In this document: piece after piece, positions 1-9,951 of the stretch | Layout: each line of letters starts with the position of its first letter | How positions within the stretch are numbered: position 1 is the first letter of the stretch | Source of the DNA: Flavobacterium bernardetii | Lineage (GTDB): Bacteria; Bacteroidota; Bacteroidia; Flavobacteriales; Flavobacteriaceae | DNA length: 64,000 nt | NCBI RefSeq assembly: GCF_011305415.1 | Contig: NZ_JAANOQ010000007.1 | Coordinates: forward strand, 80,449-144,448 | Reading direction: 5' to 3' | The notes under the pieces: generated by a model | What the model was told of the DNA's origin: nothing | The model's input: only the letters and a program-made list of their open reading frames with translations | Database searches by the model: none | Position numbers and translations under genes: made by a program

Positions 1-2
1 CA

Positions 3-1691
3 GGTTGGGTTCAAAAAACGCGTGATAAAGGTTTTATGATTTGGGTTGATTTGCGTGACCGATATGGTATTACGCAATTAATTTTAGACGAAACCAGAAC
101 GGACAAAGCTATTTTTGATAAAGCAAAATCTTTAGGTCGTGAATTCGTAGTTCAAGTAAAAGGAACGGTAATTGAGCGTGAATCTAAAAACAAAAACATA
201 CCAACTGGTGAAATTGAAATTTTAGTTTCTGAATTAACCATTCTAAACGACTCTTTGACGCCTCCATTTACTATTGAAGATGAAACGGACGGTGGTGAAG
301 ACATCAGAATGAAATATCGTTATTTAGATATTCGTAGAAATCCAGTTAAAAACAGCTTATTATTCCGTCATAAAGTGGCGCAAGAAGTAAGAAACTATTT
401 ATCTAACGAAGGTTTTTGTGAGGTGGAAACACCATATTTAATTAAATCTACTCCAGAAGGTGCTCGTGATTTCGTTGTACCAAGTAGAATGAATGAAGGA
501 CAATTTTACGCGTTACCACAATCGCCACAAACTTTTAAACAATTGTTGATGGTGGGCGGAATGGATAAATATTTCCAAATTGTGAAATGTTTCCGTGATG
601 AAGATTTACGTGCCGACAGACAACCAGAATTTACACAAATCGACTGCGAAATGGCTTTCGTAGAACAAGAAGATATTTTAAATCAGTTTGAAGGATTAAC
701 GCGTCATTTACTGAAAGAAGTAAAAGGCATTGAAGTAGATAAATTTCCTCGTATTACCTACGATTACGCAATGAAAACGTACGGTAATGACAAACCAGAC
801 ATTCGTTTCGGAATGGAATTTGGTGAGTTAAACGAAGTGACAAAACATAAAGATTTTCCTGTATTTAATGCTGCTGAATTTGTAGTTGGAATTGCCGCTC
901 CAGGTTGTGCATCGTACACAAGAAAAGAAATTGACGCATTAATTGACTGGGTAAAACGCCCACAAATTGGTGCAACAGGAATGATTTATTGTAAATATGA
1001 ATTAGACGGAAGTTTAAAATCATCTGTAGATAAATTTTTCGATCAAGAAGACTTAAAAAAATGGGCAGAAATTACAGGCGCGAAACCTGGAGATATGATC
1101 TTTGTTTTATGTGGAAATACAGATAAGACTAGAACACAACTTTCAGCCTTACGTATGGAATTAGCAACTCGTTTAGGATTGAGAAATCCGGATGTATTTG
1201 CACCACTTTGGGTTTTAGATTTCCCTTTATTAGAATGGGATGAAGAATCTGAAAGATATCATGCGATGCACCATCCATTCACTTCTCCAAAACCAGAAGA
1301 CATGCATTTAATTACTACCGATCCAGGTAAAATTAGAGCCAATGCTTACGATATGGTTTTAAACGGAAATGAAATTGGTGGAGGTTCAATTCGTATTCAC
1401 GATAGAGACTTACAAGCTAGAATGTTCGAATTGTTAGGTTTCTCAAAAGAAGAAGCAGAAAATCAATTTGGTTTCTTAATGAATGCTTTCCAATACGGCG
1501 CACCACCACACGGAGGTTTAGCTTTCGGATTGGACAGATTAGTTGCTATTTTAGGCGGACAAGAGACAATTAGAGATTTTATTGCCTTCCCTAAAAACAA
1601 TTCTGGAAGAGATGTTATGATTGATGCACCTTCACAAATTGACGATAAACAATTAGAAGAACTAAGTATTAAGTTAAATATCACAAAATAA
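3..1691 (+). CDS. aspS: Aspartate--tRNA ligase, 5' end cut by window
   Basis: Charges tRNA-Asp with aspartate in the cytoplasm. The open frame continues to the left edge: the codons before the first ATG (base 36) encode [11 protein letters not shown], which matches the start of the AspRS anticodon-binding OB fold, so the gene begins outside the window and about 20 residues are missing. Class II motif 2 ([18 protein letters not shown], near bases 588-645) and motif 3 (GLAFGLDRL, near 1514-1540) are both present. An insert (GAD-type) domain lies between them, as in bacterial AspRS. About 562 residues are visible, so total length would be near the bacterial norm of 580-590. No terminator follows before the cold-shock promoter. 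Confidence 0.98.
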   Translation, partial: GWVQKTRDKGFMIWVDLRDRYGITQLILDETRTDKAIFDKAKSLGREFVVQVKGTVIERESKNKNIPTGEIEILVSELTILNDSLTPPFTIEDETDGGEDIRMKYRYLDIRRNPVKNSLLFRHKVAQEVRNYLSNEGFCEVETPYLIKSTPEGARDFVVPSRMNEGQFYALPQSPQTFKQLLMVGGMDKYFQIVKCFRDEDLRADRQPEFTQIDCEMAFVEQEDILNQFEGLTRHLLKEVKGIEVDKFPRITYDYAMKTYGNDKPDIRFGMEFGELNEVTKHKDFPVFNAAEFVVGIAAPGCASYTRKEIDALIDWVKRPQIGATGMIYCKYELDGSLKSSVDKFFDQEDLKKWAEITGAKPGDMIFVLCGNTDKTRTQLSALRMELATRLGLRNPDVFAPLWVLDFPLLEWDEESERYHAMHHPFTSPKPEDMHLITTDPGKIRANAYDMVLNGNEIGGGSIRIHDRDLQARMFELLGFSKEEAENQFGFLMNAFQYGAPPHGGLAFGLDRLVAILGGQETIRDFIAFPKNNSGRDVMIDAPSQIDDKQLEELSIKLNITK

Positions 1692-1704
1692 AATCACATT
1701 TTTC

Positions 1705-1734
1705 TTGCTTGTGTCAAATAAATTTATATATTTG
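1705..1734 (+). promoter_or_regulatory. Promoter of cold-shock gene
   Basis: Bacteroidota-type promoter: TTG at 1705-1707, a 19-nt spacer, then TATATTTG at 1727-1734, matching TAnnTTTG. The ATG at 1764 gives a leader of roughly 20-25 nt. Seen directly; use in the cell is inferred. Confidence 0.75.
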
Positions 1735-1763
1735 CTCATTATTAATAATTAAATACGCATATA

Positions 1764-1964
1764 ATGCAAACAGGAACAGTAAAATTCTTCAATGAGACTA
1801 AAGGTTTTGGTTTCATCACTAACGAAGATACAGGTAAGGACATTTTTGTTCACGCTACAGGAATCAAGGTTGAAAACTTAAACGAAGGAGACCGTGTTAG
1901 TTACGAAGAAGAAGAAGGAAGAAAAGGAATTGTAGCAACAAACGTTGTAATATTAAACGATTAA
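1764..1964 (+). CDS. Cold-shock domain protein (CspA family)
   Basis: A 66-residue single cold-shock domain, the normal length for the CspA family. The RNP1 motif KGFGFI is at residues 13-18 and the RNP2-like DIFVHAT at 26-32, so it should bind single-stranded RNA/DNA as a chaperone. It has its own promoter just upstream and a strong hairpin terminator just downstream, so it is a single-gene unit between aspS and the nuo operon. Whether it is cold-induced cannot be read from the sequence; the leader is too short for the long cold-responsive 5' UTR known from E. coli cspA. Confidence 0.96.
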   Translation: MQTGTVKFFNETKGFGFITNEDTGKDIFVHATGIKVENLNEGDRVSYEEEEGRKGIVATNVVILND

Positions 1965-1976
1965 TTTATTACCCTC

Positions 1977-2009
1977 TAAAAACGCTCCCCATAAAGGAGC
2001 GTTTTTTTT
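1977..2009 (+). terminator. Rho-independent terminator after cold-shock gene
   Basis: Perfect stem AACGCTCC (1981-1988) with GGAGCGTT (1996-2003), extended by A/T pairs, a 7-nt loop, and eight T starting inside the stem end. Confidence 0.93.
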
Positions 2010-2084
2010 GTGCCTTATTCTTTATTTAGAATGATTATAAATGTATTCATTTTAATGAAATTACTATTCTTATTAGGGTTTAAA

Positions 2085-2116
2085 TTTTGATAATACCACA
2101 ATACAAATTATTTTTG
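2085..2116 (+). promoter_or_regulatory. Promoter of the nuo operon
   Basis: TTTTG at 2085-2089, a 19-nt spacer, and TATTTTTG at 2109-2116 (TAnnTTTG). The nuoA ATG is at 2142. It is the only promoter-like site seen before nuoA, and it lies downstream of the preceding terminator, so it probably drives all 14 nuo genes. Confidence 0.75.
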
Positions 2117-2141
2117 TAGCTATTTTCAAATCAACACTAAA

Positions 2142-2507
2142 ATGCAAAATTCTCAAATCGATTTTATACCTATTCTGATGCAAGTTGTTCTTGCTGTAGG
2201 GTTTGTTGCTTTAACTATATTTGGCTCAAGCCTTTTAGGTCCAAAAAGATCCTCTGCAAACAAAGATAAAAGTTTCGAATGCGGAATTGAATCTGTTGGA
2301 AACGCACGTATTCCTTTTTCTGTAAAATACTTTTTAGTAGCTATTTTATTCGTTCTTTTTGACGTGGAAGTAATTTTCATGTATCCTTGGGCTGTAAATT
2401 TCAAAGAAATGGGCGTGGATGGATTAATTAAAATGAGTATTTTCATGATTTTATTACTAATTGGTTTCTTCTATGTAATTAAGAAGAAAGCGTTAGTTTG
2501 GGAATAA
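2142..2507 (+). CDS. nuoA: NADH-quinone oxidoreductase subunit A
   Basis: Membrane subunit of complex I (NDH-1). It is 121 residues with three predicted membrane helices (about residues 10-30, 64-84 and 90-112), the usual topology and length. The SFECGIES segment around residue 44-51 matches the conserved loop near the quinone-binding region. First gene of the nuoA-N unit; nuoB follows after a few bases. Confidence 0.97.
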   Translation: MQNSQIDFIPILMQVVLAVGFVALTIFGSSLLGPKRSSANKDKSFECGIESVGNARIPFSVKYFLVAILFVLFDVEVIFMYPWAVNFKEMGVDGLIKMSIFMILLLIGFFYVIKKKALVWE

Positions 2508-2520
2508 CAAATTGGAACGA

Positions 2521-3069
2521 ATGGAAAAGAATAAAGTAAATATGGTTGACGCTCCAGAAGGGCATGTTGGTGAAGGTTTTTTCGCTACGAAATTAGACCA
2601 AGTAGTTGGTTTAGCTCGTGCCAATTCATTATGGCCATTGCCATTCGCTACTTCATGTTGTGGTATTGAATTTATGGCAACAATGGCTTCACATTACGAT
2701 TTAGCTCGTTTTGGCTCTGAACGTGTGAGTTTTTCTCCTCGTCAGGCGGATATGCTATTAGTAATGGGAACCATCTCTAAAAAAATGGCGCCAATTTTAC
2801 GTCAAGTTTACGAACAAATGTCAGAACCTCGTTGGGTAATTGCCGTTGGAGCTTGTGCTTCTTCAGGTGGTATTTTTGATACGTATTCTGTTTTACAAGG
2901 AATTGACAAAGTAATCCCAGTAGACGTTTATGTACCTGGTTGCCCGCCACGTCCGGAACAAATCGTAGATGGCGTAATGCAATTACAAGAACTAGTGAAA
3001 AGTGAATCTCAAAGAAGAAGACATTCTGCAGAATACAAAGAATTGTTGGCTTCCTATAACATAGAATAA
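2521..3069 (+). CDS. nuoB: NADH-quinone oxidoreductase subunit B
   Basis: Peripheral-arm subunit that carries the terminal 4Fe-4S cluster N2, which reduces quinone. The ligand cysteines are visible: tandem C46-C47 (ATSCCGIEF), C112 (GACASSG) and C141 (PGCPPRP), the same pattern as Thermus Nqo6. The frame is open to a TTG at 2512, but the ATG at 2521 is the better start because it is a normal codon and leaves a small gap after nuoA. The product is 182 residues. nuoC starts 2 bases after the stop. Confidence 0.96.
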   Translation: MEKNKVNMVDAPEGHVGEGFFATKLDQVVGLARANSLWPLPFATSCCGIEFMATMASHYDLARFGSERVSFSPRQADMLLVMGTISKKMAPILRQVYEQMSEPRWVIAVGACASSGGIFDTYSVLQGIDKVIPVDVYVPGCPPRPEQIVDGVMQLQELVKSESQRRRHSAEYKELLASYNIE

Positions 3070-3071
3070 TA

Positions 3072-3599
3072 ATGGCTTTAGAATCATTAGACATACAAAA
3101 CAAACTGCAAGAAACTTTTGGTGAGCATGTAAAGTATTTCAGAACAGAATACGACATGTTTGTTTTAGAAGCAAATGCAGATGTAGTGTATAACGTAATC
3201 AAGTTTTTAAAAGAAGAACCTTCTTTGAACTTTAATTTTCTTACTGACCTTTGTGGTGTTCATTATCCAGATAGTGAAGAAAACGAACAATTTTGTGTCG
3301 TATATCATTTACACAATTGGTACGAAAACAAAAGAATTAGAGTGAAAACTTTTTTAAACGGAACCACTCCTGAAGTAAAATCTGTCACTTCTTTATACAA
3401 TTGCGCAGATTGGATGGAAAGAGAAACTTTCGATTTCTACGGAATCATTTTCAAAGGGCATCCAAATTTAGTTCGTATTTTAAATATGGACGAAATGGTT
3501 TCTTTCCCAATGAGAAAAGAATTCCCAATGGAAGATTCAGGAAGAACAGACAAAGACGACCGTTTCTTTGGTAGAACCATTAACAATTCAACAATTTAA
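3072..3599 (+). CDS. nuoC: NADH-quinone oxidoreductase subunit C
   Basis: The 30-kDa-type peripheral subunit of complex I, 175 residues, separate from NuoD (E. coli has them fused). The family signature region WMERETFDFYGI and GHPNLVRIL lies at about residues 114-140. It packs against NuoD at the quinone site. The stop codon is one base before the nuoD ATG, so translation of C and D is probably coupled. Confidence 0.96.
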   Translation: MALESLDIQNKLQETFGEHVKYFRTEYDMFVLEANADVVYNVIKFLKEEPSLNFNFLTDLCGVHYPDSEENEQFCVVYHLHNWYENKRIRVKTFLNGTTPEVKSVTSLYNCADWMERETFDFYGIIFKGHPNLVRILNMDEMVSFPMRKEFPMEDSGRTDKDDRFFGRTINNSTI

Positions 3600-3600
3600 G

Positions 3601-4839
3601 ATGGGAACAGTAGCATTACCAGCAGATCACAGATATTACAAATACATAGAGGAACGTCACAACGAAGATGGTAGCGAATTAGCTATCTTAAACTTAGGAC
3701 CTACTCACCCTGCCACTCACGGAATTTTTCAAAACATCTTATTAATGGATGGTGAAAGAATTTTAGACGCAGAACCTACAATCGGATACATTCATAGAGC
3801 CTTTGAAAAAATTGCTGAAAACCGTCCGTTTTATCAAATTACTCCTTTAACAGACCGTATGAACTATTGCTCATCGCCAATCAATAATATGGCTTGGTGG
3901 ATGACTTTAGAAAAATTATTAGACATCGAAGTTCCAAAACGTGCACAATATTTACGTGTGATTGTGATGGAATTAGCTCGTATCACGGACCATTTAATTT
4001 GTAACTCAATTTTAGGAGTGGATACTGGTGCGTATACAGGTTTCTTATATGTGTTTCAATTCCGTGAAAAAGTTTATGAAATTTACGAAGAAATTTGTGG
4101 TGCTCGTTTAACCACAAATATGGGAAGAATTGGTGGTTTCGAAAGAGACTGGTCGCCAAGAGCTTTTGAATTATTAGATACTTTCTTAAAAGATTTCCCA
4201 GTTGCCTGGAAAGAATTTGAAGATTTATTTACAAGAAATAGAATTTTTATTGATCGTACAGTTAATGTAGGTGCGATTACTGCAGAAAGCGCAATGTCAT
4301 ACGGATTTACTGGTCCGAATTTAAGAGCAGCAGGTGTGGATTACGATGTTCGTGTCGCACAACCTTACTCTTCTTATGAAGATTTCGAATTTAATATTCC
4401 TGTTGGAAAATCAGGTGATACGTACGACAGATTCTGTGTAAGAAATGCTGAAGTTTGGGAAAGTTTAAGCATTATCCGTCAGGCTTTAGAAAAAATGCCA
4501 GAAGGGAATGTATTCCACGCAGATGTTCCTGATTATTACCTTCCTCCAAAAGAAGACGTATACCATAATATGGAAGCTTTAATTTATCACTTTAAAATTG
4601 TAATGGGTGAAGTTCCTGTTCCAGTTGCCGAAGTATATCATCCTGTTGAAGGTGGTAACGGTGAATTAGGTTTTTATTTAATTACAGACGGAAGTAGAAC
4701 TCCATATAGATTACATTTCAGAAGACCAAGTTTTATATATTATCAAGCCTACCCTGAAATGATTAAAGGTTCAATGTTGTCAGATGCCATTGTAATCTTA
4801 TCAAGTTTAAATGTAATTGCTGGCGAATTAGACGCTTAA
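3601..4839 (+). CDS. nuoD: NADH-quinone oxidoreductase subunit D
   Basis: The 49-kDa-type subunit, which with NuoB forms the quinone-binding pocket. NLGPTHPATHG near residue 30 is the conserved quinone-site segment, and the C-terminal ELDA ends as expected. The frame runs back to a TTG at 3568 inside nuoC, but the ATG at 3601, directly after the nuoC stop, gives 412 residues and fits the family better. A 56-base gap before nuoE holds only A/T-rich sequence. Confidence 0.96.
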   Translation: MGTVALPADHRYYKYIEERHNEDGSELAILNLGPTHPATHGIFQNILLMDGERILDAEPTIGYIHRAFEKIAENRPFYQITPLTDRMNYCSSPINNMAWWMTLEKLLDIEVPKRAQYLRVIVMELARITDHLICNSILGVDTGAYTGFLYVFQFREKVYEIYEEICGARLTTNMGRIGGFERDWSPRAFELLDTFLKDFPVAWKEFEDLFTRNRIFIDRTVNVGAITAESAMSYGFTGPNLRAAGVDYDVRVAQPYSSYEDFEFNIPVGKSGDTYDRFCVRNAEVWESLSIIRQALEKMPEGNVFHADVPDYYLPPKEDVYHNMEALIYHFKIVMGEVPVPVAEVYHPVEGGNGELGFYLITDGSRTPYRLHFRRPSFIYYQAYPEMIKGSMLSDAIVILSSLNVIAGELDA

Positions 4840-4895
4840 TAAATTATAAATGATGAGTTTTAAAATCTTAAAATTCAAAATTTAAAATAAGACAA

Positions 4896-5426
4896 ATGGA
4901 AATATCAAATATCAAACAAGAGATAAACATAACTGAAGCGTTAATGACTCGTATTAACGAATTAATCAGTCATTATCCTGCAGATAAAAAGAAATCGGCA
5001 TTAATCCCAGTTTTGCATGAAGTACAAGATGCTCATGACAACTGGTTAAGTGTAGAATTACAACAAAAAGTGGCTGAAATATTGGAAATTCTTCCAATTG
5101 AAGTGTACGAAGTGGTAACTTTCTATACGATGTTTAACACAAAACCTGTAGCTAAATATATGTTCGAATTTTGTAGAACTTCATGTTGTGCTACTCGTGG
5201 TGTAGAAGATTTAATGGATTACGCTTGTTCAAAACTTGGCGTGAAAGAAGGAGAAATTACTTCAGACGGCTTGTTTCAAGTAGTTGGTGTAGAATGTTTA
5301 GGCGCTTGTGGATATGCTCCAATGTTGCAATTAGGCGATTTTTATCACGAAAAACTATCAAAGGAATCCTTCGATAATTTGATTGAAGATTGCAAAGCAG
5401 AAAAAATAACTTTACACGATAAATAA
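4896..5426 (+). CDS. nuoE: NADH-quinone oxidoreductase subunit E
   Basis: The 24-kDa-type subunit of the NADH-oxidising module, 176 residues. It has a thioredoxin-like fold with a 2Fe-2S cluster (N1a). Likely ligands are C93 and C98 (CRTSCC) plus C134 and C138 (CLGACGYAP), matching the CxxxxC plus CxxxC pattern. It works with NuoF and NuoG. nuoF starts 4 bases after the stop. Confidence 0.96.
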   Translation: MEISNIKQEINITEALMTRINELISHYPADKKKSALIPVLHEVQDAHDNWLSVELQQKVAEILEILPIEVYEVVTFYTMFNTKPVAKYMFEFCRTSCCATRGVEDLMDYACSKLGVKEGEITSDGLFQVVGVECLGACGYAPMLQLGDFYHEKLSKESFDNLIEDCKAEKITLHDK

Positions 5427-5430
5427 TATC

Positions 5431-6795
5431 ATGGGAAAGAAAATATTATTAGACAAAATAAATATTCCAGGAATTAAAACCTATGAAGTATACCGCGGAA
5501 ATGGCGGTTATAAATCAGTGGAAAAAGCATTAACCATGCAACCAGACGATATTACGGAAGAAGTAAAAGCTTCAGGACTTCGTGGTCGTGGTGGTGCCGG
5601 TTTCCCAGTAGGAATGAAATGGAGTTTTATCGATAAAAAATCAGGAAAACCTCGTCACTTAGTTTGTAATGCAGACGAATCTGAACCTGGTACTTTCAAA
5701 GACCGTTTCTTAATGGAATATATTCCTCACCTTTTAATCGAAGGAATGATTACTTCAAGTTTCGCACTTGGCGCTAATCTTTCTTACATCTATATTAGAG
5801 GGGAATATATGTGGGTTTACAAAATTTTAGAAAAAGCCATCAAAGAAGCTTATGCTGCGGGTTGGTTAGGAAAAAATATTAAAGGTTCTGGTTTCGATTT
5901 AGATTTATATGTTCACGTTGGTGCGGGAGCTTATATTTGTGGAGAAGAAACAGCTTTAATTGAATCTTTAGAAGGAAAAAGAGGAAATCCTCGTATCAAA
6001 CCACCGTTTCCTGCAATATCAGGATTATGGGCAAACCCAACTGTAGTAAATAATGTTGAATCAATTGCTGCTGTGCCTTGGATTGTAATGAATTCTGGTG
6101 CCGAATATGCAAAAATTGGTTTAGAACGTTCTACGGGTACTAAATTAATTTCTGCTTCTGGACATATTAAAAATCCAGGTGTATACGAAATTGAAATGGG
6201 AATTACTGTAGAAGAATTTATGAATTCTGACGAATACTGTGGCGGTATGATTGACGACAGACCTTTAAAGGCTTTGGTTCCTGGAGGTTCTTCTGTGCCA
6301 ATTTTACCAGCACATTTAATATATAAAACTGCTGCTGGAACTGACAGATTAATGACTTACGAGTCTTTATCTGACGGAGGTTTCGCAACTGGTTCGATGT
6401 TAGGTTCTGGAGGTTTCATCGTATATAATGATACTACTTGTATTGTTAGAAATACTTGGAATTTTTCTCGTTTCTACCACCATGAAAGTTGTGGACAATG
6501 TACACCATGTCGTGAAGGAACAGGTTGGTTAGAAAAAATCTTGTGGAGAATTGAAAACGGTCAAGGTCGTGAAGAAGATATCGATTTATTATGGAATATT
6601 CAATCTAAAATTGAAGGAAACACGATTTGCCCATTAGGTGATGCTGCTTCTTGGCCAGTAGCTGCTGCTATTCGTCACTTCAGAGAAGAATTTGAATACC
6701 ATGTAAGATTCCCAGAAAAAATTAAAGATAGAAACCATTTTGTGAACGAACCATTTGAAAAAGTACGTCACTTAATTGGAAAACAAACTGTTTAA
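5431..6795 (+). CDS. nuoF: NADH-quinone oxidoreductase subunit F
   Basis: The 51-kDa-type subunit, which binds NADH and FMN and holds the 4Fe-4S cluster N3; 454 residues. The glycine-rich GLRGRGGAGFPVG near residue 50 is the nucleotide/FMN site, and GAGAYICGEETALIES near 170 is the second signature. The cluster ligands are C354, C357, C360 (CGQCTPC) and C400 (TICPLGD). A full-length, intact copy. Confidence 0.97.
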   Translation: MGKKILLDKINIPGIKTYEVYRGNGGYKSVEKALTMQPDDITEEVKASGLRGRGGAGFPVGMKWSFIDKKSGKPRHLVCNADESEPGTFKDRFLMEYIPHLLIEGMITSSFALGANLSYIYIRGEYMWVYKILEKAIKEAYAAGWLGKNIKGSGFDLDLYVHVGAGAYICGEETALIESLEGKRGNPRIKPPFPAISGLWANPTVVNNVESIAAVPWIVMNSGAEYAKIGLERSTGTKLISASGHIKNPGVYEIEMGITVEEFMNSDEYCGGMIDDRPLKALVPGGSSVPILPAHLIYKTAAGTDRLMTYESLSDGGFATGSMLGSGGFIVYNDTTCIVRNTWNFSRFYHHESCGQCTPCREGTGWLEKILWRIENGQGREEDIDLLWNIQSKIEGNTICPLGDAASWPVAAAIRHFREEFEYHVRFPEKIKDRNHFVNEPFEKVRHLIGKQTV

Positions 6796-6839
6796 TAAAA
6801 ATTCAAAAATGATTCCACTAGGAATCAAACATTTATAAC

Positions 6840-7859
6840 ATGAAAGTAACCATAGACGGACAAAGCGTTGAAGTAGAACCGGGAACAACGATCCTGCAAG
6901 CTGCGCGTATGATTGGAGGCGATTTAGTGCCACCAGCCATGTGTTATTATTCTAAATTAAAAGGAAGCGGTGGAAAATGTCGTTGCTGTTTAGTCGAAGT
7001 GGCTAAAGGTAGCGAAGCCGATCCAAGACCAATGCCAAAATTAATGGCATCTTGTGTAACAGGATGTATGGACGGTATGGAAGTGAATAGTAAAAATTCG
7101 GACAGAGTAACTGAAGCAAGAAAATCAGTAACGGAATTCTTATTAATCAACCACCCTTTAGATTGTCCCGTTTGTGACCAAGCCGGAGAATGTAATTTAC
7201 AAGATTTAAGTTTCGAACACGGAAAATCAGAAACACGTTTCATTGAAGAAAAAAGAACTTTTGAACCAGAAAACATTGGCGATAAAATTCAATTACATAT
7301 GAACCGTTGTATTTTATGTCAACGTTGTACAACTTTAGCTGACCAATTAACAGATAAAAGAGTTCATGGTGTTTTAAACCGTGGAGATCATGCACAAATT
7401 TCAACTTGTGTTTCTGCTGCAATTGACAATGAATTTTCTGGAAATATGATTGATGTTTGTCCTGTTGGAGCTTTAACTGATAAAACATTCCGTTTTAAAA
7501 GTAGAGTTTGGTTTAACAAACCTTTCAATGCACACAGAGAATGTACAACATGTTGTGGAAAAACTACAGTTTGGATGTTCGGAAACGAAATTCAAAGAGT
7601 TACAGGTAGAAAAGACCAATATGGTGAAGTAGAGGAATTCATTTGTAATACGTGTCGTTTCGATAAAAAAGAAGTGTCAGATTGGACAATCGAAGGTCCG
7701 AAAGTATTCAATAAAGATTCAGTTATCAACCAAAATAATTACACACGTCCTTTGGAAAAAGTAATTATCGATACAGAGAAAAACATATTATTAGGTCGTG
7801 ATGAAGATCGTATAAAAATTAGTATGTCAGGTGTTCCATTAAAAAATACTCAAAAATAA
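6840..7859 (+). CDS. nuoG: NADH-quinone oxidoreductase subunit G, short form
   Basis: Carries the Fe-S wire between NuoF and NuoB/I. Seen: a 2Fe-2S domain (C35, C47, C50, C72), the His-ligated cluster motif H105-C109-C112-C118, a 4Fe-4S set C157-C160-C163-C207, and a C-terminal pair of CxxC units (C235/C238 and C269/C272). At 339 residues it lacks the roughly 500-residue molybdopterin-oxidoreductase-like domain of E. coli NuoG (about 900 residues). The gene ends cleanly and nuoH starts on its last base (TAATG), so this is not a frameshift. A short NuoG appears usual in related flavobacteria, from memory. Confidence 0.93.
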   Translation: MKVTIDGQSVEVEPGTTILQAARMIGGDLVPPAMCYYSKLKGSGGKCRCCLVEVAKGSEADPRPMPKLMASCVTGCMDGMEVNSKNSDRVTEARKSVTEFLLINHPLDCPVCDQAGECNLQDLSFEHGKSETRFIEEKRTFEPENIGDKIQLHMNRCILCQRCTTLADQLTDKRVHGVLNRGDHAQISTCVSAAIDNEFSGNMIDVCPVGALTDKTFRFKSRVWFNKPFNAHRECTTCCGKTTVWMFGNEIQRVTGRKDQYGEVEEFICNTCRFDKKEVSDWTIEGPKVFNKDSVINQNNYTRPLEKVIIDTEKNILLGRDEDRIKISMSGVPLKNTQK

Positions 7860-8890
7860 TGGATAGTGCATTTATCATAGAAAAAAGTGTTGTAATTGTT
7901 GCCGTTTTTGCATTAACCATGTTTATGGCGATGTATTCAACTTGGGCAGAACGTAAAGTTGCCGCATTTTTACAAGACCGTGTTGGACCAAACCGTGCAG
8001 GTTGGGGTGGATTATTACAACCACTTGCCGATGGAGCCAAATTATTTACAAAAGAAGAATTTTTCCCAAACACACCTAATAGATTTCTATTTATTTTAGG
8101 ACCAGCTATCGCCATGAGTACCGCATTAATTACGAGTGCTGTAATTCCATGGGGAGATAAAATTCATGTTTTCGGAAGAGATGTAGTGCTTCAAGCAACA
8201 GATATTGATGTTTCAATTTTGTATGTTTTTGGAGTTTTATCAATCGGAGTTTACGGAATTATGATTGGTGCTTGGGCTTCTAACAACAAATATTCCTTAA
8301 TGTCTGCGGTTCGTGCTTCTTCTCAAATGATTTCTTATGAAGTGGCGATGGGATTAGCAATCATTTCTATCTTAATGATGTCTGGTTCTTTATCTTTAAA
8401 AGCCATTACAGAAATGCAAACAACTGGTGGTTGGAATGTGATTTATCAACCAGTTGCTTTCCTTATTTTCTTAATTTGTTCGTTTGCAGAAACCAACAGA
8501 ACGCCATTCGATTTAGCAGAATGTGAATCAGAGTTAATTGGTGGATATCATACCGAATATTCTTCAATGAAAATGGGATTCTATTTATTTGCTGAATATG
8601 CGAATATGTTTATTTCAGCAACAATCATTTCAGTTATATTCTTTGGTGGGTACCACTTCCCTTTTATGGCAGAATGTAAAGAAGCGATTGGAATGAATTT
8701 AACAGCACTAATTGGTTTCTTAGCTTTATTTGCAAAAATATGTTTCTTCATCTTTTTCTACATGTGGGTAAGATGGACGATTCCACGTTTCAGATACGAT
8801 CAATTAATGCATTTAGGTTGGAAAATATTAATTCCGTTAGCTGTTATCAATATTATTGTAACGGGAATTGTAATGGTTATATTTAATTAG
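7859..8890 (+). CDS. nuoH: NADH-quinone oxidoreductase subunit H
   Basis: Membrane subunit at the junction of the two arms of complex I, next to the quinone channel; 343 residues with about eight or nine membrane helices. It has the family signatures WAERKVAAFLQDRVGPNRAG near residue 30 and NRTPFDLAECESELIGGYHTEY near residue 215, which hold conserved charged residues of the E-channel. The ATG overlaps the nuoG stop by one base. Confidence 0.97.
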   Translation: MDSAFIIEKSVVIVAVFALTMFMAMYSTWAERKVAAFLQDRVGPNRAGWGGLLQPLADGAKLFTKEEFFPNTPNRFLFILGPAIAMSTALITSAVIPWGDKIHVFGRDVVLQATDIDVSILYVFGVLSIGVYGIMIGAWASNNKYSLMSAVRASSQMISYEVAMGLAIISILMMSGSLSLKAITEMQTTGGWNVIYQPVAFLIFLICSFAETNRTPFDLAECESELIGGYHTEYSSMKMGFYLFAEYANMFISATIISVIFFGGYHFPFMAECKEAIGMNLTALIGFLALFAKICFFIFFYMWVRWTIPRFRYDQLMHLGWKILIPLAVINIIVTGIVMVIFN

Positions 8891-8897
8891 TAAGAAA

Positions 8898-9443
8898 ATG
8901 TCAGTACAACAAATATCATTATCAGGAAGAAAAATTGAAGTTTCCAACAAGGAAATGACATTTTTAGAACGAATTTACGTTTGGACAATTCTGAAAGGTT
9001 TATGGACTACTTTAAAACATTTGTTTAGAAGAAAAGTGACCATAAAATACCCGGAAGAAGTACGTGAAATGAGTCCAGTAGCACGTTTACAACACATGTT
9101 AATGCGTGACGATCAAGGCAGAGAAAGATGTACCGCTTGCGGATTATGTGCTTTATCTTGTCCGGCTGAAGCCATTACAATGAAAGCTGCTGAAAGAAAA
9201 CCAGAAGAAAAAAACTTATATAGAGAAGAAAAATACGCAGAGATTTATGAAATAAATATGTTGCGTTGTATTTTCTGTGGTTTATGTGAAGAAGCTTGTC
9301 CAAAAGAAGCCATTTACTTAACAACTTCTAAAAAAATTGTAAAATCGGGTTACGAAAGAGAAGATTTTATCTACGGAAAAGACAAATTGGTTATGCCTTT
9401 AGACATGGCTATTAAAAACACCCAATCTAATACAGTAAATTAA
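8898..9443 (+). CDS. nuoI: NADH-quinone oxidoreductase subunit I
   Basis: Ferredoxin-like peripheral subunit of 181 residues with two 4Fe-4S clusters (N6a, N6b). The ligand sets are C78-C81-C84-C88 and C124-C127-C130-C134, each followed by P. The N-terminal amphipathic segment (about residues 25-45) fits the membrane-anchoring helix of the family. It passes electrons to NuoB. Confidence 0.97.
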   Translation: MSVQQISLSGRKIEVSNKEMTFLERIYVWTILKGLWTTLKHLFRRKVTIKYPEEVREMSPVARLQHMLMRDDQGRERCTACGLCALSCPAEAITMKAAERKPEEKNLYREEKYAEIYEINMLRCIFCGLCEEACPKEAIYLTTSKKIVKSGYEREDFIYGKDKLVMPLDMAIKNTQSNTVN

Positions 9444-9445
9444 TC

Positions 9446-9949
9446 ATGTTAGAAATAGTTTTTTATATATTATCAGCCATTACATTAGGAACTGCTTTCT
9501 TAACAGTTTTTAGTAAAAACGCTATTCATAGTGCGATTTATTTAGTGATTTGCTTCTTTTCGTTAGCAGGTCATTACTTAATGTTCAACGCACAATTTTT
9601 AGCCATCGTTCATATTATTGTTTATGCTGGAGCCATTATGGTATTGTTATTATTTACCTTAATGTTAATGAATCTAGACCATGAAGATGAAACTTCAAAA
9701 CCATTATTGGCAAAATTCGCAGCTGTTTTTTCTGCTGGAATTTTAGGTTTAGTTTTAATTGCTGCTTTACGTAAAGCACAACCAGAAAATATTGAATATG
9801 TTAATTCTGGAGTAGATTATCAATCAATTAAAGTTTTAGGAAAAGTGTTATTAAACGAATACCAAGTTCCTTTCGAATTTGCCTCTATCCTACTTTTAGT
9901 TTCTATGATTGGTGCCGTTTTAATTTCTAAAAAAGAAGAAAAAATATAA
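9446..9949 (+). CDS. nuoJ: NADH-quinone oxidoreductase subunit J
   Basis: Membrane subunit of 167 residues with five predicted helices. The [19 protein letters not shown] segment around residues 52-71 is the conserved third helix, which contains the pi-bulge region that changes between states in known complex I structures. Two bases separate it from both neighbours' reading frames, typical of the tight packing of this operon. Confidence 0.96.
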   Translation: MLEIVFYILSAITLGTAFLTVFSKNAIHSAIYLVICFFSLAGHYLMFNAQFLAIVHIIVYAGAIMVLLLFTLMLMNLDHEDETSKPLLAKFAAVFSAGILGLVLIAALRKAQPENIEYVNSGVDYQSIKVLGKVLLNEYQVPFEFASILLLVSMIGAVLISKKEEKI

Positions 9950-9951
9950 TT

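Noticed and set aside
3568..3600. TTG start of nuoD inside nuoC
   Set aside because: The ATG at 3601 directly after the nuoC stop gives the family's normal N-terminus.
6840..7859. NuoG truncated by frameshift
   Set aside because: The stop overlaps the nuoH ATG in the typical TAATG arrangement and no remnant of the missing domain follows.
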